From Heliobacteriaceae bacterium (lineage in GTDB: Bacteria > Cyanobacteriota > Vampirovibrionia > Gastranaerophilales > Gastranaerophilaceae): 6,306 nt of DNA. The notes under the pieces are model-generated. The model was not told the DNA's origin, did not search any database, and worked only from the letters and a program-made list of their open reading frames with translations. The position numbers and the translations under genes were made by a program. Of the stretch, positions 1-4,981 are shown one piece after another; the stretch's first letter is position 1; the number at the start of each line of letters is the position of its first letter. The stretch lies in NCBI GenBank assembly GCA_031267015.1, contig JAIRZW010000076.1, positions 1-6,306 on the forward strand, in the 5' to 3' direction.

Positions 1-869
1 CATTTGTGGACAACGTCGGGCCGGTTAAGATTTCCGTCGGAATCGCGAGTTATCCTGATTGCTCCAAAGACCAGGAAAAACTGCTTATTCTTGCCGAGCA
101 AGCCATGTTCATATCACAGGCAAAAGGCTATAAAGAAGGAATGTCAACAATCATAAGCTCATCAGACTTCAACTTTTGGGATGATGATGCATTGAATTCT
201 TTTGCGGAAGTCATTGCAAAACGGCACTCCCAGCTTGGCATAAACTTTGAAGAAGAACTTGTGAACCGCTTTAACACAGAACAAGTAATTTCGCACAACC
301 ACCTTATTGAAATGGTAACTTCGCTTGCGAGCGCGATAGACGCCAAAGACCCTTATACCAAAGACCACTCAACGTCGGTTTCGCGGTATTCCGAAGCCTT
401 AGCGCGCGCGATTAACCTTCCGGAAGATGAGGTTCAGCGAATCAGTCTTGGTGCGCTGCTTCACGACGTAGGCAAAATAGGGATTCCTGAGCAGGTGCTG
501 ACAAAGCCTTCTCCTCTGACAGATGAGGAGTGGGAGATCATGAAACAGCATCCTGTAATCGGTGTGGAAAAAGTGCTTGAGCCGAACGAATTGCTGCGTG
601 ATTTAATCCCGATGGTTAAATACCACCACGAGCACATGGACGGCAGCGGCTACCCTGACAAGCTAAAAGGTGAAGAGATACCTTTATCTGCGCGGATTGT
701 ATCTGTTGCGGACGCATTCCACGCGCTTATCAGCGACCGGCCGTACCGTAAAGGCTTGGGCATAGAAAAAGCGTGCGAAATCCTTAAACTGGGCGCCGGA
801 ACCAACTGGGACAGCGACCTTGTGCGGCACTTCATTGCAATTGCGCCGTCGCTGTCGACGACTATTTAA
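1..869 (+). CDS. GGDEF / HD-GYP cyclic-di-GMP protein, 5'-truncated by the window
   Basis: The reading frame is open to the first base (first full codon at 3), so the gene starts outside the window. The GTG at 6 is internal, not a start. Numbering residues from that GTG, residues 1-45 are the end of a GGDEF domain (VKISVGIASYP, then an LL..AEQAM..AK..G helix). Residues 60-105 form a helical linker, and residues 106-285 are an HD-GYP domain. Visible HD-GYP residues are HD 153-154 (LLHDVGKIGIP), HHE 207-209, GYP 215-217 (DGSGYP), D236 and DRPYR 244-248. All the metal-binding and GYP signature positions are present, so the domain should hydrolyse cyclic-di-GMP. Whether the GGDEF half makes it cannot be judged, because its signature lies upstream. 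The stop codon shares the TTAA at 866-869 with the convergent XRE gene, leaving no room for a terminator. The family call is secure. Confidence 0.93.
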   Translation, partial: FVDNVGPVKISVGIASYPDCSKDQEKLLILAEQAMFISQAKGYKEGMSTIISSSDFNFWDDDALNSFAEVIAKRHSQLGINFEEELVNRFNTEQVISHNHLIEMVTSLASAIDAKDPYTKDHSTSVSRYSEALARAINLPEDEVQRISLGALLHDVGKIGIPEQVLTKPSPLTDEEWEIMKQHPVIGVEKVLEPNELLRDLIPMVKYHHEHMDGSGYPDKLKGEEIPLSARIVSVADAFHALISDRPYRKGLGIEKACEILKLGAGTNWDSDLVRHFIAIAPSLSTTI

Positions 870-1087
870 TCCGAAAAATCAAACAACTTTGCAGGGTCAA
901 TATCCATGGCAGTAATAAGCTTGTGCAGAGTTTTCATAGTCATGTTTCTTTTGCCCATTTCATAGACACTAATACAATGTTCTTCTGTATTAACCATTTC
1001 TGCAACTTGCAGCTGTGTTAACTTTTTTAGTTTTCTGAAATATTTAATTCTTAGTCCTAATATTCTTAGGAATTCTTCATACAACAT
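866..1087 (-). CDS. small XRE/Cro-CI type transcriptional regulator
   Basis: This is a 73-residue protein that is almost entirely one helix-turn-helix domain (residues 9-69). It fits the HTH_3 pattern: LGLRIKYFRKLKKLTQLQVAEMV for the first helices, a recognition stretch around EEHCISVYEMGKR, then a final helix TLHKLITAMDIDPAKLF. No sensor or oligomerisation domain is attached. It probably represses its own promoter and the divergent gene at 1180, because three copies of one 10-bp site lie between them and one covers this gene's start codon. No Shine-Dalgarno sequence precedes the ATG at 1087. A -10-like TAAAAT lies six bases upstream of it, so a leaderless or very short-leader transcript is possible. 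The gene is richer in A/T than the HD-GYP gene it abuts, which fits acquisition together with the downstream RhuM-Fic remnant. It could be the controller of a toxin-like module; that is inference. Confidence 0.85.
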   Translation of the reverse strand: MLYEEFLRILGLRIKYFRKLKKLTQLQVAEMVNTEEHCISVYEMGKRNMTMKTLHKLITAMDIDPAKLFDFSD

Positions 1088-1093
1088 ATTTGT

Positions 1094-1122
1094 ATTTTAA
1101 GGGTATTGACATTATAATTTAA
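1094..1122 (-). promoter_or_regulatory. putative promoter of the XRE gene
   Basis: Reading the minus strand, TTAAAT (1122-1117), a 17-bp spacer and TAAAAT (1099-1094) precede the ATG at 1087 by six bases. That spacing would place the transcription start at or next to the start codon. An alternative -10, a perfect TATAAT at 1116-1111, would give a leader of about 17 bases but has no good -35. Either start would be covered by the repeated 10-bp sites. The element choice is uncertain. Confidence 0.35.
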
Positions 1123-1134
1123 TACAAATATAAT
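1106..1134 (+). promoter_or_regulatory. consensus sigma-70 promoter for the LuxR-type HTH gene
   Basis: A perfect TTGACA (1106-1111) and a perfect TATAAT (1129-1134) are separated by exactly 17 bp. The transcription start should fall near 1141, giving a leader of about 39 bases that contains the AAGGAG at 1168-1173. A promoter this close to consensus would be strong if not repressed. Its -10 lies inside the left arm of the inverted repeat at 1122-1161, so repressor binding there would block it. Confidence 0.8.
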
Positions 1135-1167
1135 TATTTATATATACAATTATATTTGTATATTAAC

Positions 1168-1173
1168 AAGGAG
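1168..1173 (+). promoter_or_regulatory. Shine-Dalgarno fixing the start at 1180
   Basis: AAGGAG lies six bases before the ATG at 1180. It rules out the in-frame TTG at 1156 as the start, because the site would then lie inside the coding region. Confidence 0.85.
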
Positions 1174-1179
1174 AAAAGT

Positions 1180-1380
1180 ATGAAGACAATCGAACTAACC
1201 GAACTTGAAAAAACAGTACTTAAACTGACAGGTCAAGGTAACAGCGGTGAAGAAATCCAAGCGGAATTAGCTATTTCGCACGCAAAACTTTTCAAAACCA
1301 AAAAAGAATGCATCATCAAATTTAATGCACGAAACTGCACCCACGCAATCATTCTCGCACTCCGGGAAAAATTAATCTAA
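1180..1380 (+). CDS. stand-alone LuxR/GerE-type HTH protein
   Basis: This is a 66-residue protein made of a single LuxR C-terminal-like DNA-binding domain with no receiver or sensor attached. It follows the GerE pattern from end to end: LTELEKTVLKL (family LT.rE.eVL.l), GQGNSGEEIQAEL (family aqG.sn.eIA..L), then the recognition region AISHAKLFKTKKECIIKFNARN, and the closing NCTHAIILALREKLI (family nRtqAv..A...gLI). The usual TVK.H positions of the recognition helix are replaced (HAKLFKTKKE), so DNA specificity may be unusual or weak. The start is the ATG with AAGGAG at a six-base spacing. A consensus promoter and operator-like repeats lie directly upstream, so it is probably repressed by the divergent XRE protein. 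Its TAA stop (1378-1380) falls exactly where recognisable RhuM coding sequence begins in another frame. It may act as a small DNA-binding partner; its target is unknown. Confidence 0.72.
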   Translation: MKTIELTELEKTVLKLTGQGNSGEEIQAELAISHAKLFKTKKECIIKFNARNCTHAIILALREKLI

Positions 1381-2236
1381 CGTAAGTGAACATATTGCAA
1401 GTATTTACGCAGAAGGCGAACTTGACAAAAATTCAACTGTTCAGGATTTCTTAACAGTTCAAAAAGAAGGCAGTCGTGAGGTTTCGAGGAATATTACCTA
1501 TTACAACCTTGATATGATTCTGTCTGTCGGCTACCGCATAAAGTCAAAAGTCGCAACTCAATTTCGTATTTGGGCAACTAAAACACTAAAAGGATACATA
1601 ACCAAAGGGTATTTAATAAATGAAAAACGCTTAAAAGAAAAACAAGAGCAACTTGAGGGTTTGAAGTCGCTTATATCTGTTATTGAGCGGACTTTTGATA
1701 AACAGATTGAAAACCTTGAACAGGCAAAACAGTTAAGCACGCTTTTGAATGACTACGCATGCGGGTTGAATCTTCTTGATGATTATGATCACAAAACTCT
1801 TGATGAAAAAGGTAAAACTAAAATTGAGGCAGAAAGAATCACACCTGAGGAATTTTTGAACATGGTGAATGAAATGCGTTCTGATTTTGACAGTGAAGTT
1901 TTTGCTCTGCCTAAAGACAAAAGTTTTGAAAGCTCTGTGAATCAAATTTACCAAACTTTTGGCGGTGAAGACTGCTATCCTGCTATTGAAGAAAAAGCGT
2001 CAATGTTGCTTTATTTGGTCGTCAAAAACCATTCTTTTATTGACGGAAATAAACGCATTGGCGCATCATGTTTTCTGTACTTTCTGAACAAAAACAATTT
2101 GCTGTACAAGCCGGACGGAAACCGAAAAATCGATAACGGAACGCTTTTTGCACTCACGCTGTTAATTGCGGAAAGTAAACCTCAAGAAATGGAAACAATC
2201 AGGCAGGTTGTTGTCAGCATGCTTAACAGGTTATGA
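1376..2236 (+). pseudogene. RhuM-family protein with C-terminal Fic/Doc domain, 5' end missing
   Basis: RhuM-like sequence begins at about 1379 (NVSEHIASIYAEGELDKNS, then YYNLDMILSVGYRIKS, TQFRIWATKTLKGY) and runs open to the stop at 2234-2236. A frame-2 stop at 1373-1375 closes it upstream. No ATG, GTG or TTG occurs in frame before 1514, and no ribosome-binding site serves 1514. Family members carry roughly 30-45 more N-terminal residues with a helix-turn-helix, and these are absent. Counting from the ATG at 1514, residues 40-75 look coiled and residues 115-225 are a Fic domain. Its core is HSFIDGNKR at 173-181: His, Phe, Asp, Asn and Arg are kept, and Lys takes the place of the second Gly of the usual GNGR, as in Doc. 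An ATG at 1862 with a poor upstream GAGG could start a 124-residue Fic-only product. This is most likely a decayed accessory toxin-like gene. A live short form or a fusion with the upstream HTH gene remains possible. Confidence 0.72.
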
Positions 2237-2249
2237 AAACTTTGTAATT

Positions 2250-3125
2250 TTACCCTTCGCCTAAGTTGAGCTGGGAGAACTGCACAATCTTGTTTCTGCC
2301 GCGTTTTTTCGCGTTGTAGAGCGCATGCTCTGCATAACGAATGACTGTATTTGCGTCCTCGTCAACGTTTTCCATGCACGGATAAGTCGAAATTCCGCCG
2401 GAAATCGTAATCGGGTGCCGCTCCTCCTCGCCTGCCGGAATAAATTCCATTTTCTCAATATCGCGTCTGAAACGCTCCGCAAACAAAAATGCATTGCTTT
2501 CGGACGTGTTCGGAAGGATAAGCAAAAATTCTTCGTCGCCGTAGCGGGTTAAGACATCTTCTTTACGGATAAGCTGTTTTAATTTATCGGCAATCGAGCG
2601 CAAAAGCACGTCACCCCAGTCATAGCCGTAAACGTCATTCACAACCTTAAAGAAATCAAGGTCAAACAGCAGGCATGAAAGCTTGTTGCCGTAGCGTTTC
2701 GCACGCGAAATTTCCTGGTCAAGCCGTTCGTGAAGATATTTTCTGTTATACAAACCTGTCAATTCATCAGTTGTAGACACTGTTTTGAGTTTGTCGCGAA
2801 GCTCTTTAATCTTCAACAGCGCGTTTGCGCGGATAGTCAATTCTTCATTATTCACCGGAGTTTTGATGAAATCATACGCAGCCGCACGAACCGTAGAGCC
2901 CTTAAATACCTCGCCGATAAACAGCAGCGGCGCTTTAAACTTAGTCACCATAAGGACATCCTTAATATCAGGAACGTTTTCAACAACGATTAAGCCCGGG
3001 TTAAGGATTTCATAATCCTTCAGATTCTCTGCGTTCTCAATTCTGACGCTTACCTCGTCAATCAGCGCAAGAACATCCGCCAGTTTTGACTCTCTTTGGT
3101 TTGTATAAATAACAATATTTTTCAT
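2250..3125 (-). CDS. degenerate receiver-GGDEF protein (diguanylate cyclase-like)
   Basis: Residues 1-110 of 291 fold like a response-regulator receiver but lack its chemistry. The phosphoacceptor strand reads PGLIVVENV, with E49 in place of Asp. The usual Lys-Pro becomes KTP (88-90), with Thr before the Pro. A helix at 100-117 links to a GGDEF domain (118-285): TTDELTGLYNRKYL, D155/D157 with FFKVVND (159-164), GYDWGD, an intact inhibitory-site RxxD (R187-D190), and ITISGGISTYP. The signature reads RYGDEEF (194-200), so the second Gly of GGDEF is Asp. This may impair GTP binding, so cyclase activity is doubtful; it could serve as a cyclic-di-GMP sensor through the RxxD site. The start is certain: AAGGAG lies six bases upstream of the ATG at 3125. 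Its stop lies 13 bp from the convergent RhuM-Fic gene, with no terminator hairpin visible. Confidence 0.9.
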   Translation of the reverse strand: MKNIVIYTNQRESKLADVLALIDEVSVRIENAENLKDYEILNPGLIVVENVPDIKDVLMVTKFKAPLLFIGEVFKGSTVRAAAYDFIKTPVNNEELTIRANALLKIKELRDKLKTVSTTDELTGLYNRKYLHERLDQEISRAKRYGNKLSCLLFDLDFFKVVNDVYGYDWGDVLLRSIADKLKQLIRKEDVLTRYGDEEFLLILPNTSESNAFLFAERFRRDIEKMEFIPAGEEERHPITISGGISTYPCMENVDEDANTVIRYAEHALYNAKKRGRNKIVQFSQLNLGEG

Positions 3126-3144
3126 GTTTCTCTCCTTGAAATGA

Positions 3145-3173
3145 ATTTTATCATATTTATATTAATATGGCAA
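3145..3173 (-). promoter_or_regulatory. promoter of the receiver-GGDEF gene
   Basis: On the minus strand, TTGCCA (3173-3168), a 17-bp spacer and TAAAAT (3150-3145) are followed by the AAGGAG (3137-3132) and the ATG at 3125. A TG at 3153-3152, one base upstream of the -10, makes it an extended -10 element. The predicted transcription start is near 3138, close to the Shine-Dalgarno, so the leader is very short. Confidence 0.55.
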
Positions 3174-3224
3174 GGGGGTAATGTATATTTATTTGGCGTG
3201 TTTAGGGAATCTCTTGGTTATTCG

Positions 3225-3233
3225 TGATAGAAT
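3225..3233 (+). promoter_or_regulatory. extended -10 promoter of bioF, likely leaderless
   Basis: TGATAGAAT (extended TGn motif plus TAGAAT at 3228-3233) ends six bases before the bioF ATG, so transcription would start at or beside the A of the ATG. No convincing -35 sits 17 bp upstream (GGGAAT at 3205-3210), which the extended element could offset. No Shine-Dalgarno precedes the ATG, and a frame stop at 3228-3230 prevents any earlier start. I see no BirA-type operator in the 114-bp gap to the divergent gene. Confidence 0.5.
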
Positions 3234-3239
3234 GTTTGT

Positions 3240-4331
3240 ATGTATAGTGAAATTTTGAACGAACTTGAACGCAATTTTCATTTGCGCAAAATAAGCAATA
3301 TTGCGGCAAAAGACGAAAAATATATTTATATTGACGGGCAAAAGCTGTTGAATCTGTCTTCAAATAATTATCTCGGGCTTGCGGATAATAAGGCGGTGAC
3401 GCAGCGGTTTTTGAATGACGGCGGAGATAAATATTCTTTCGGAAGCGCGTCGGCGCGGCTTTTGACAGGGAACTTGCCGGTGTATAACGAATTGGAAAAC
3501 CTGATTACGGATTTGTTCGGAACCGAAAAAACGCTTTTGTTCAACAGCGGGTACCACGCGAATGTGGGGATTATGAGCGCTTTGGGTCAGAGGGGCAGTA
3601 TGATTTATTCCGACCGTGCGAACCATGCCAGCATAATCGACGGGATTCGGCTTTCAAGGGCGAAGTTTCATAGATACAGAACAGTTGATGACTTATCAAC
3701 TCATCAACTCATCAACTCATCAACTATTGTAACGGAAAGCCTTTTTAGCATGGACGGCAATATTGCGGATTTGGCGGCGCTTGTTGAACTTAAAAAACGG
3801 CATAATTGCCTTTTGGTAGTTGACGAGGCGCATGCTTTCGGGGTTTTTGGCGACAAGGGACTCGGAATCGCAGAAAACCTCGGGCTTATTAATGAAATTG
3901 ACCTTATTATGGGTACGTTTGGCAAGGCAATCGGGTCTTTTGGTGCGTTTGTGACAGGCAAAAAAGTGCTTATTGATTATTTGATTAATAAGGCGCGGCC
4001 GTTTATTTTCTCGACTGCTTTGCCGCCTGTGAACGCGGCGTTTTCAAAATGGATTCTTGAAAACGAACTGCCGAAAACCCGCGAAAAACGGCAAAAAATG
4101 CTTGCGCTTGCGAACAGACTCGGCAGCCAAAGCCAAATAATTCCGGTTGTTGTCGGGGACAACCAAAAAACAATCGAATTATGCGAAACGCTGTATAACA
4201 GCGGGTATTTCACGCTTCCAATCCGGCCTCCGACAGTGCCGGAGGGAACTTCACGGATACGGATTTCACTCACAACGGAGATAGACAAATGCGACATCAC
4301 TGGCTTAACAAAGCTGATAACGACAAATTAA
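3240..4331 (+). CDS. bioF: 8-amino-7-oxononanoate synthase (BioF)
   Basis: This is a PLP enzyme of the alpha-oxoamine synthase family. It joins L-alanine to pimeloyl-ACP with loss of CO2, giving 7-keto-8-aminopelargonate in the biotin pathway. At 363 residues it is slightly short for the family. Motifs in order: SSNNYLGLA (40-48), GSASARLLTG (68-77), FNSGYHANVG (101-110), NHASIIDG with H129, VTESLFSMDG (164-173), DEAHAFGVFG with D195 and H198, and the PLP lysine K229 in GTFGKAIG. The C-terminal RPPTVPEGTSRIRISLT is also present. GYHANVG and the operon context favour BioF over the related Kbl. Residues 152-162 are encoded by an 8-bp tandem repeat in the segment between H/Y-rich strand 144-147 and VTE; the catalytic residues are untouched. 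The start is the only possible one in frame. bioG begins 43 bp before its end, which implies translational coupling. Confidence 0.94.
   Translation: MYSEILNELERNFHLRKISNIAAKDEKYIYIDGQKLLNLSSNNYLGLADNKAVTQRFLNDGGDKYSFGSASARLLTGNLPVYNELENLITDLFGTEKTLLFNSGYHANVGIMSALGQRGSMIYSDRANHASIIDGIRLSRAKFHRYRTVDDLSTHQLINSSTIVTESLFSMDGNIADLAALVELKKRHNCLLVVDEAHAFGVFGDKGLGIAENLGLINEIDLIMGTFGKAIGSFGAFVTGKKVLIDYLINKARPFIFSTALPPVNAAFSKWILENELPKTREKRQKMLALANRLGSQSQIIPVVVGDNQKTIELCETLYNSGYFTLPIRPPTVPEGTSRIRISLTTEIDKCDITGLTKLITTN
3683..3725 (+). repeat. 8-bp tandem repeat inside bioF, with an inverted flank
   Basis: The unit TCATCAAC occurs three times perfectly (3701-3724), preceded by a near copy TTATCAAC (3693-3700). 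Because 8 is not a multiple of 3, the same unit is read in different frames as LST, HQL, INSS. The leftward flank AGTTGATGA (3683-3691) is the exact reverse complement of TCATCAACT at 3701-3709, 3709-3717 and 3717-3725, so a hairpin can form with several registers. Gain or loss of one unit would shift the frame of bioF. Confidence 0.85.
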
Positions 4332-4981
4332 TAATTTTTTTCGGGGGCTGGGGCTACGACCACAAGCCGTTTGAGTTTTTGGACTGCGAAGATTACGACG
4401 TGGTGATGTTCTACGATTATAGTGACATTTCAAAATTACCAACCCTCAACTATCAACTATCAACTATCAACCTTATCGCTTGGTCAATGGGCGTCTTTAT
4501 CGCATATTGTCTAAAAGACAGGCTGCCGCAGTTCGACCAAAAGATTGCAATAAATGGCACGCCTTTTCCGGTGGACGACGAGTTTGGAATCCCGAAAAGA
4601 GTTTTTGACCTGACCTTGCAGCATGCGCGCACGGGGCTTGAAGGGAAGTTTTACAAAAATGTCACTGGCGCGGACTATGAGCGGTATTTGCTTTCGCCGG
4701 TTGAGCGTTCAATCGAAAACCGTGTGGAGGAGCTTCATGCACTATCGCGTCACCCCGCATTTATTGCGGGGTCTCAAGAGATGCCGCAACAAGTGCGGCA
4801 TGACGATTTATTTTACGACCGGGCACTAATCGGTGCGCAAGACAAAATAGTGCCTGCCAAAAACCAGATTAATTTTTGGGCAGGCAGGGCGCCTTATAAA
4901 TTGCTTGATGCCGGGCATTTTCCGTTCTATAATTACACGAATTGGAATGACATATTGGGGAGCGAATTATTATGCAGGTAA
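4289..4981 (+). CDS. bioG: pimeloyl-ACP methyl ester carboxylesterase, BioG type (DUF452)
   Basis: This alpha/beta hydrolase removes the methyl group from pimeloyl-ACP methyl ester, which stops chain growth and hands pimeloyl-ACP to BioF. BioG is one of several unrelated-by-type replacements for BioH. Visible in its 230 residues are the oxyanion strand IIFFGGWGYD (15-24), the nucleophile elbow LIAWSMGV with Ser66, INGTPFPVDDEFGIP (88-102), the acid strand ALIGAQDKIVPAKNQINFW with Asp185, and GHFPF with His210. This is a full catalytic triad. The start ATG has GGAG (4277-4280) eight bases upstream and lies 43 bp inside bioF. Two repeat-derived segments interrupt the protein. Residues 52-61 come from a 7-bp tandem repeat just before the nucleophile strand, and residues 154-173 from a palindromic element just before the Asp185 strand. 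Both keep the frame and spare the active-site motifs. Confidence 0.93.
   Translation: MRHHWLNKADNDKLIIFFGGWGYDHKPFEFLDCEDYDVVMFYDYSDISKLPTLNYQLSTINLIAWSMGVFIAYCLKDRLPQFDQKIAINGTPFPVDDEFGIPKRVFDLTLQHARTGLEGKFYKNVTGADYERYLLSPVERSIENRVEELHALSRHPAFIAGSQEMPQQVRHDDLFYDRALIGAQDKIVPAKNQINFWAGRAPYKLLDAGHFPFYNYTNWNDILGSELLCR
4444..4471 (+). repeat. 7-bp tandem repeat inside bioG
   Basis: The unit TATCAAC occurs three times (4451-4471), preceded by an imperfect copy CCTCAAC (4444-4450). It encodes TLNYQLSTIN immediately before the LIAWSMG strand. The core TCAAC is shared with the 8-bp unit in bioF. Direct heptamer arrays of this sort recall the short tandemly repeated (STRR) heptamers known from cyanobacteria, but I cannot show kinship. 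Loss or gain of one unit would break the frame; three units keep it. Confidence 0.85.
4748..4805 (+). mobile_element. 58-bp cloverleaf palindromic element inserted in frame in bioG
   Basis: Outer arms CGTCA (4748-4752) and TGACG (4801-4805) are exact complements. Inside are two 8-bp perfect stems, ACCCCGCA/TGCGGGGT (4752-4759, 4765-4772) and ATGCCGCA/TGCGGCAT (4781-4788, 4794-4801), each with a 5-base loop. Between them is TCTC-AA-GAGA (4772-4781). The element can therefore fold into a three-armed cloverleaf as DNA or RNA. It encodes RHPAFIAGSQEMPQQVRHDD (residues 154-173). The HPxxxAGSxxxxxxVRHD peptide pattern matches the translated form of small palindromic repeats scattered in many bacterial genomes. 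In-frame palindromes inside genes are best known from the Rickettsia palindromic elements. Relatedness to a named family is not established here. Confidence 0.82.

Larger units (their letters stand above)
1086..1161. promoter_or_regulatory. triple operator-like sites between divergent regulators
   Basis: The 10-mer ATATTTGTAT occurs at 1086-1095 and 1152-1161, and as its reverse complement ATACAAATAT at 1122-1131. The second and third copies extend into a perfect 14-bp inverted repeat (1122-1135 against 1148-1161) with a 12-bp centre. The first copy overlaps the XRE start codon. The left arm overlaps the -10 of the rightward promoter, and the right arm lies in its transcribed leader. The layout is typical of an autoregulated XRE repressor that also controls a divergent transcript. 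The repeats are seen directly; the binding protein is inferred. The region is A/T-rich, but 14 matched bases including C/G positions are unlikely to be chance. Confidence 0.65.

Noticed and set aside
1156..1179. TTG at 1156 as the start of the LuxR-type HTH gene
   Set aside because: It would place the AAGGAG inside the gene and overlap the operator arm; the ATG at 1180 is well served.
1180..1380. The small HTH protein as a Fic-inhibiting antitoxin
   Set aside because: I could not find the (S/T)xxxE(G/N) inhibitory motif in it, and its whole length fits a LuxR-type HTH.
2237..2249. Terminator between the RhuM-Fic and GGDEF genes
   Set aside because: The 13-bp gap has no stem, only a short A/T stretch.
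3126..3239. BirA or other biotin-responsive operator upstream of bioF
   Set aside because: No TTGTAACC / GGTTACAA type inverted repeat is present in the gap; only promoter elements are visible.
3693..3724. Tandem TCATCAAC units as a CRISPR-like array
   Set aside because: Units are contiguous 8-mers with no spacers and lie inside bioF coding sequence.
3977..4300. 107-residue minus-strand open frame opposite bioF
   Set aside because: It has no recognisable domain or ribosome-binding site and lies wholly opposite the highly conserved bioF frame.
4623..4829. 68-residue plus-strand open frame inside bioG
   Set aside because: It is an alternative frame of bioG. Its PHLLRGLK-like stretch is only the other reading of the palindromic element.
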